Positions 18,782 through 19,441 of a stretch of 19,441 nucleotides of DNA are shown here, in pieces. Below the pieces are notes generated by a model that was not told the origin of the DNA, searched no databases, and was given only the letters and a program-made list of their open reading frames with translations. Numbering within the stretch: the first letter of the stretch is position 1; every line of letters starts with the position of its first letter. The stretch lies in the NCBI GenBank assembly GCA_003248655.1, contig QFPM01000031.1, positions 1 to 19,441 on the forward strand, written 5' to 3'. The DNA comes from Microbacterium sp. (lineage in GTDB: Bacteria > Actinomycetota > Actinomycetes > Actinomycetales > Microbacteriaceae). The position numbers and the translations under genes are program-made.

Positions 18782-18826
18782 CCCTATCGGTGGTTGAGTA
18801 GCCGCCGCAGGCGGCGTATCGAAACC
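18782..18826 (+). repeat. Palindromic intergenic repeat, copy 2
   Basis: A 45-bp unit identical to copy 3. Its centre is GCCGCC-GCA-GGCGGC (18801-18815), a perfect 6-bp stem. The flanks GGTTGAGTA and GTATCGAAACC are partly complementary. REP-like elements of this appearance are familiar to me from intergenic regions of Microbacteriaceae. Confidence 0.85.
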
Positions 18827-18842
18827 CGACACCCGGTGATCG

Positions 18843-18887
18843 CCCTATCGGTGGTTGAGTAGCCGCCGCAGGCGGCGTATCGAAACC
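18843..18887 (+). repeat. Palindromic intergenic repeat, copy 3
   Basis: Identical over all 45 bases to copy 2, in direct orientation, with a 61-bp period and a 16-base spacer. The copies fill the 208-base gap between the convergent der and nrdG-like genes and may act as a two-way terminator or mRNA-end stabiliser. That role is an inference. Confidence 0.85.
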
Positions 18888-18904
18888 ACGGCGCCGGGTC
18901 GCGT

Positions 18905-19344
18905 TCAACGGATGACGAGCGACGCGAACCGCGCGGTCGGCAGGTCGTCGAGGCGGAGGGGGGATGCCGTGGCGTCCGCCCCGACGCGCGGCAGGGGAGT
19001 GCGGGCGCCCGTCTCGCGGAAGCGCTGCACCGCCCAGCAGTCGACCCCGGCATCCGCGAGCGCGCAGCCGAGCTCGCGCAGGCCTGCGTCGTCGATCGCG
19101 GCGGGATGCACCGTCGTGCGCACCTCGACCTCGAGCGGTCGGTCGCTGCCCTCGCGCAGCAGGCGGTTGCCGAGGACGAGCTCGAGCGACCGCCACGCCA
19201 GATCGGCGCTGTTCGGCCGCCCCGTCACGAGGTCGTAGTCGCCGGGCAGCGACTTGATGTCGAGCCCCACCCAGTCGACGTGCGGGAGCGCCTGCGCGAG
19301 AAGGCCCGGATACGCGCCGCCGGTGTGGAGCCCCACGAGAAACC
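18905..19344 (-). pseudogene. nrdG: C-terminal part of an NrdG-like radical SAM activase, apparently interrupted by an IS
   Basis: The minus strand encodes about 146 residues. They begin FLVGLHTGGAYP, continue with DWVGLDIKSLPGDYDLVTGRP and VEVRTTVHPAAID, and end near WAVQRFRETGART. This is the second half of the anaerobic ribonucleotide reductase activating protein family (NrdG2-type radical SAM), which installs the glycyl radical on NrdD. The first half, including the CxxxCxxC motif for the 4Fe-4S cluster, is missing. In-frame upstream residues (PSQRRAQPTTPSFVKS) look unrelated. The family sequence stops at 19344, where GGCTCTTC begins. A GTG at 19352-19354 keeps a frame open, but a product without the cluster motif could not work. 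The missing half may lie beyond the insertion, outside the window. Confidence 0.72.
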
Positions 19345-19441
19345 GGCTCTTCACGAACGAGGGTGTAGTGGGTTGAGCGCGTCGCTGGCTGGGTAGGGGT
19401 CGAGGTCTCCCGGAGGATGGAAGTTCTTCACGCTCACCATC
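19345..19441. mobile_element. End of an ISL3-family insertion sequence (partial)
   Basis: GGCTCTTCACGAACGAGGGT at 19345-19364 begins with GGCTCTTC, the hallmark terminal inverted repeat of ISL3-family elements. It sits exactly where similarity to NrdG stops. The eight bases before it, GAGAAACC (19337-19344), would be one copy of the 8-bp target duplication typical of the family. The remaining 77 bases look non-coding. The transposase and other end would be to the right of the window, so the call rests on the terminal motif, the junction and general appearance. Confidence 0.65.

Noticed and set aside
18782..18887. Possible CRISPR array from the two identical 45-bp repeats
   Set aside because: Only two identical copies, a 16-base spacer and no cas genes; the palindrome and convergent-gene location fit a REP-like element.
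19351..19441. A minus-strand frame ending in TGA that overlaps GTG 19352-19354 and could be read as a gene coupled to the nrdG remnant
   Set aside because: The overlap falls in the presumed ISL3 terminal repeat; the 29 codons have no recognised similarity and the GTGA is probably chance.

Overview
The window comes from a very GC-rich actinobacterium, most likely a member of the Microbacteriaceae such as Microbacterium. I infer this from the rRNA sequence, the almost exclusive G/C-ending codons, and a gene order that closely follows the Mycobacterium tuberculosis Rv1691-Rv1713 block. No database search was run, so the genus is an inference.

Layout. Positions 1-595 hold the 3' end of a 23S rRNA gene and a complete 5S rRNA gene, closed by a perfect 14-bp hairpin. 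From 668 to 9556 there is one dense plus-strand gene run: a TPR-like protein with a repeated basic tail, a HAD phosphatase, a 63-codon conserved small gene, tlyA, NAD kinase, recN, pyrG, a NUDIX hydrolase and xerD. Most junctions are 1-8 base overlaps, which suggests translational coupling. Then comes a 0.25-kb non-coding stretch with two large inverted repeats, followed by a two-gene accessory cassette (9845-12203): a SufS-like PLP enzyme and a membrane-anchored DsbA-like thiol protein. The conserved block resumes at 12256 with a ParA-like ATPase, scpA, scpB, an RluB-type pseudouridine synthase, tyrA, cmk and der, ending at 18696. Behind der lie three copies of a palindromic intergenic repeat. 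Last is the C-terminal part of an nrdG-like activase gene on the minus strand, apparently cut by an ISL3-family insertion sequence that runs off the right edge.

How the genes work together. The first block mixes ribosome modification (TlyA), NADP and CTP supply (NadK, PyrG), clean-up of nucleotide derivatives (NUDIX) and DNA repair or recombination (RecN, XerD). The second block pairs chromosome segregation (ParA-like, ScpA, ScpB) with rRNA modification and ribosome assembly (RluB, Der), CMP phosphorylation (Cmk) and tyrosine synthesis (TyrA). The cassette between them is the least expected content. Its shape suggests a sulfur-transfer or thiol-relay system spanning the membrane, but its function is unknown. 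A second signal, independent of the genes, is strong over-representation of GGATGCC/GGCATCC, which overrides the local codon preferences.
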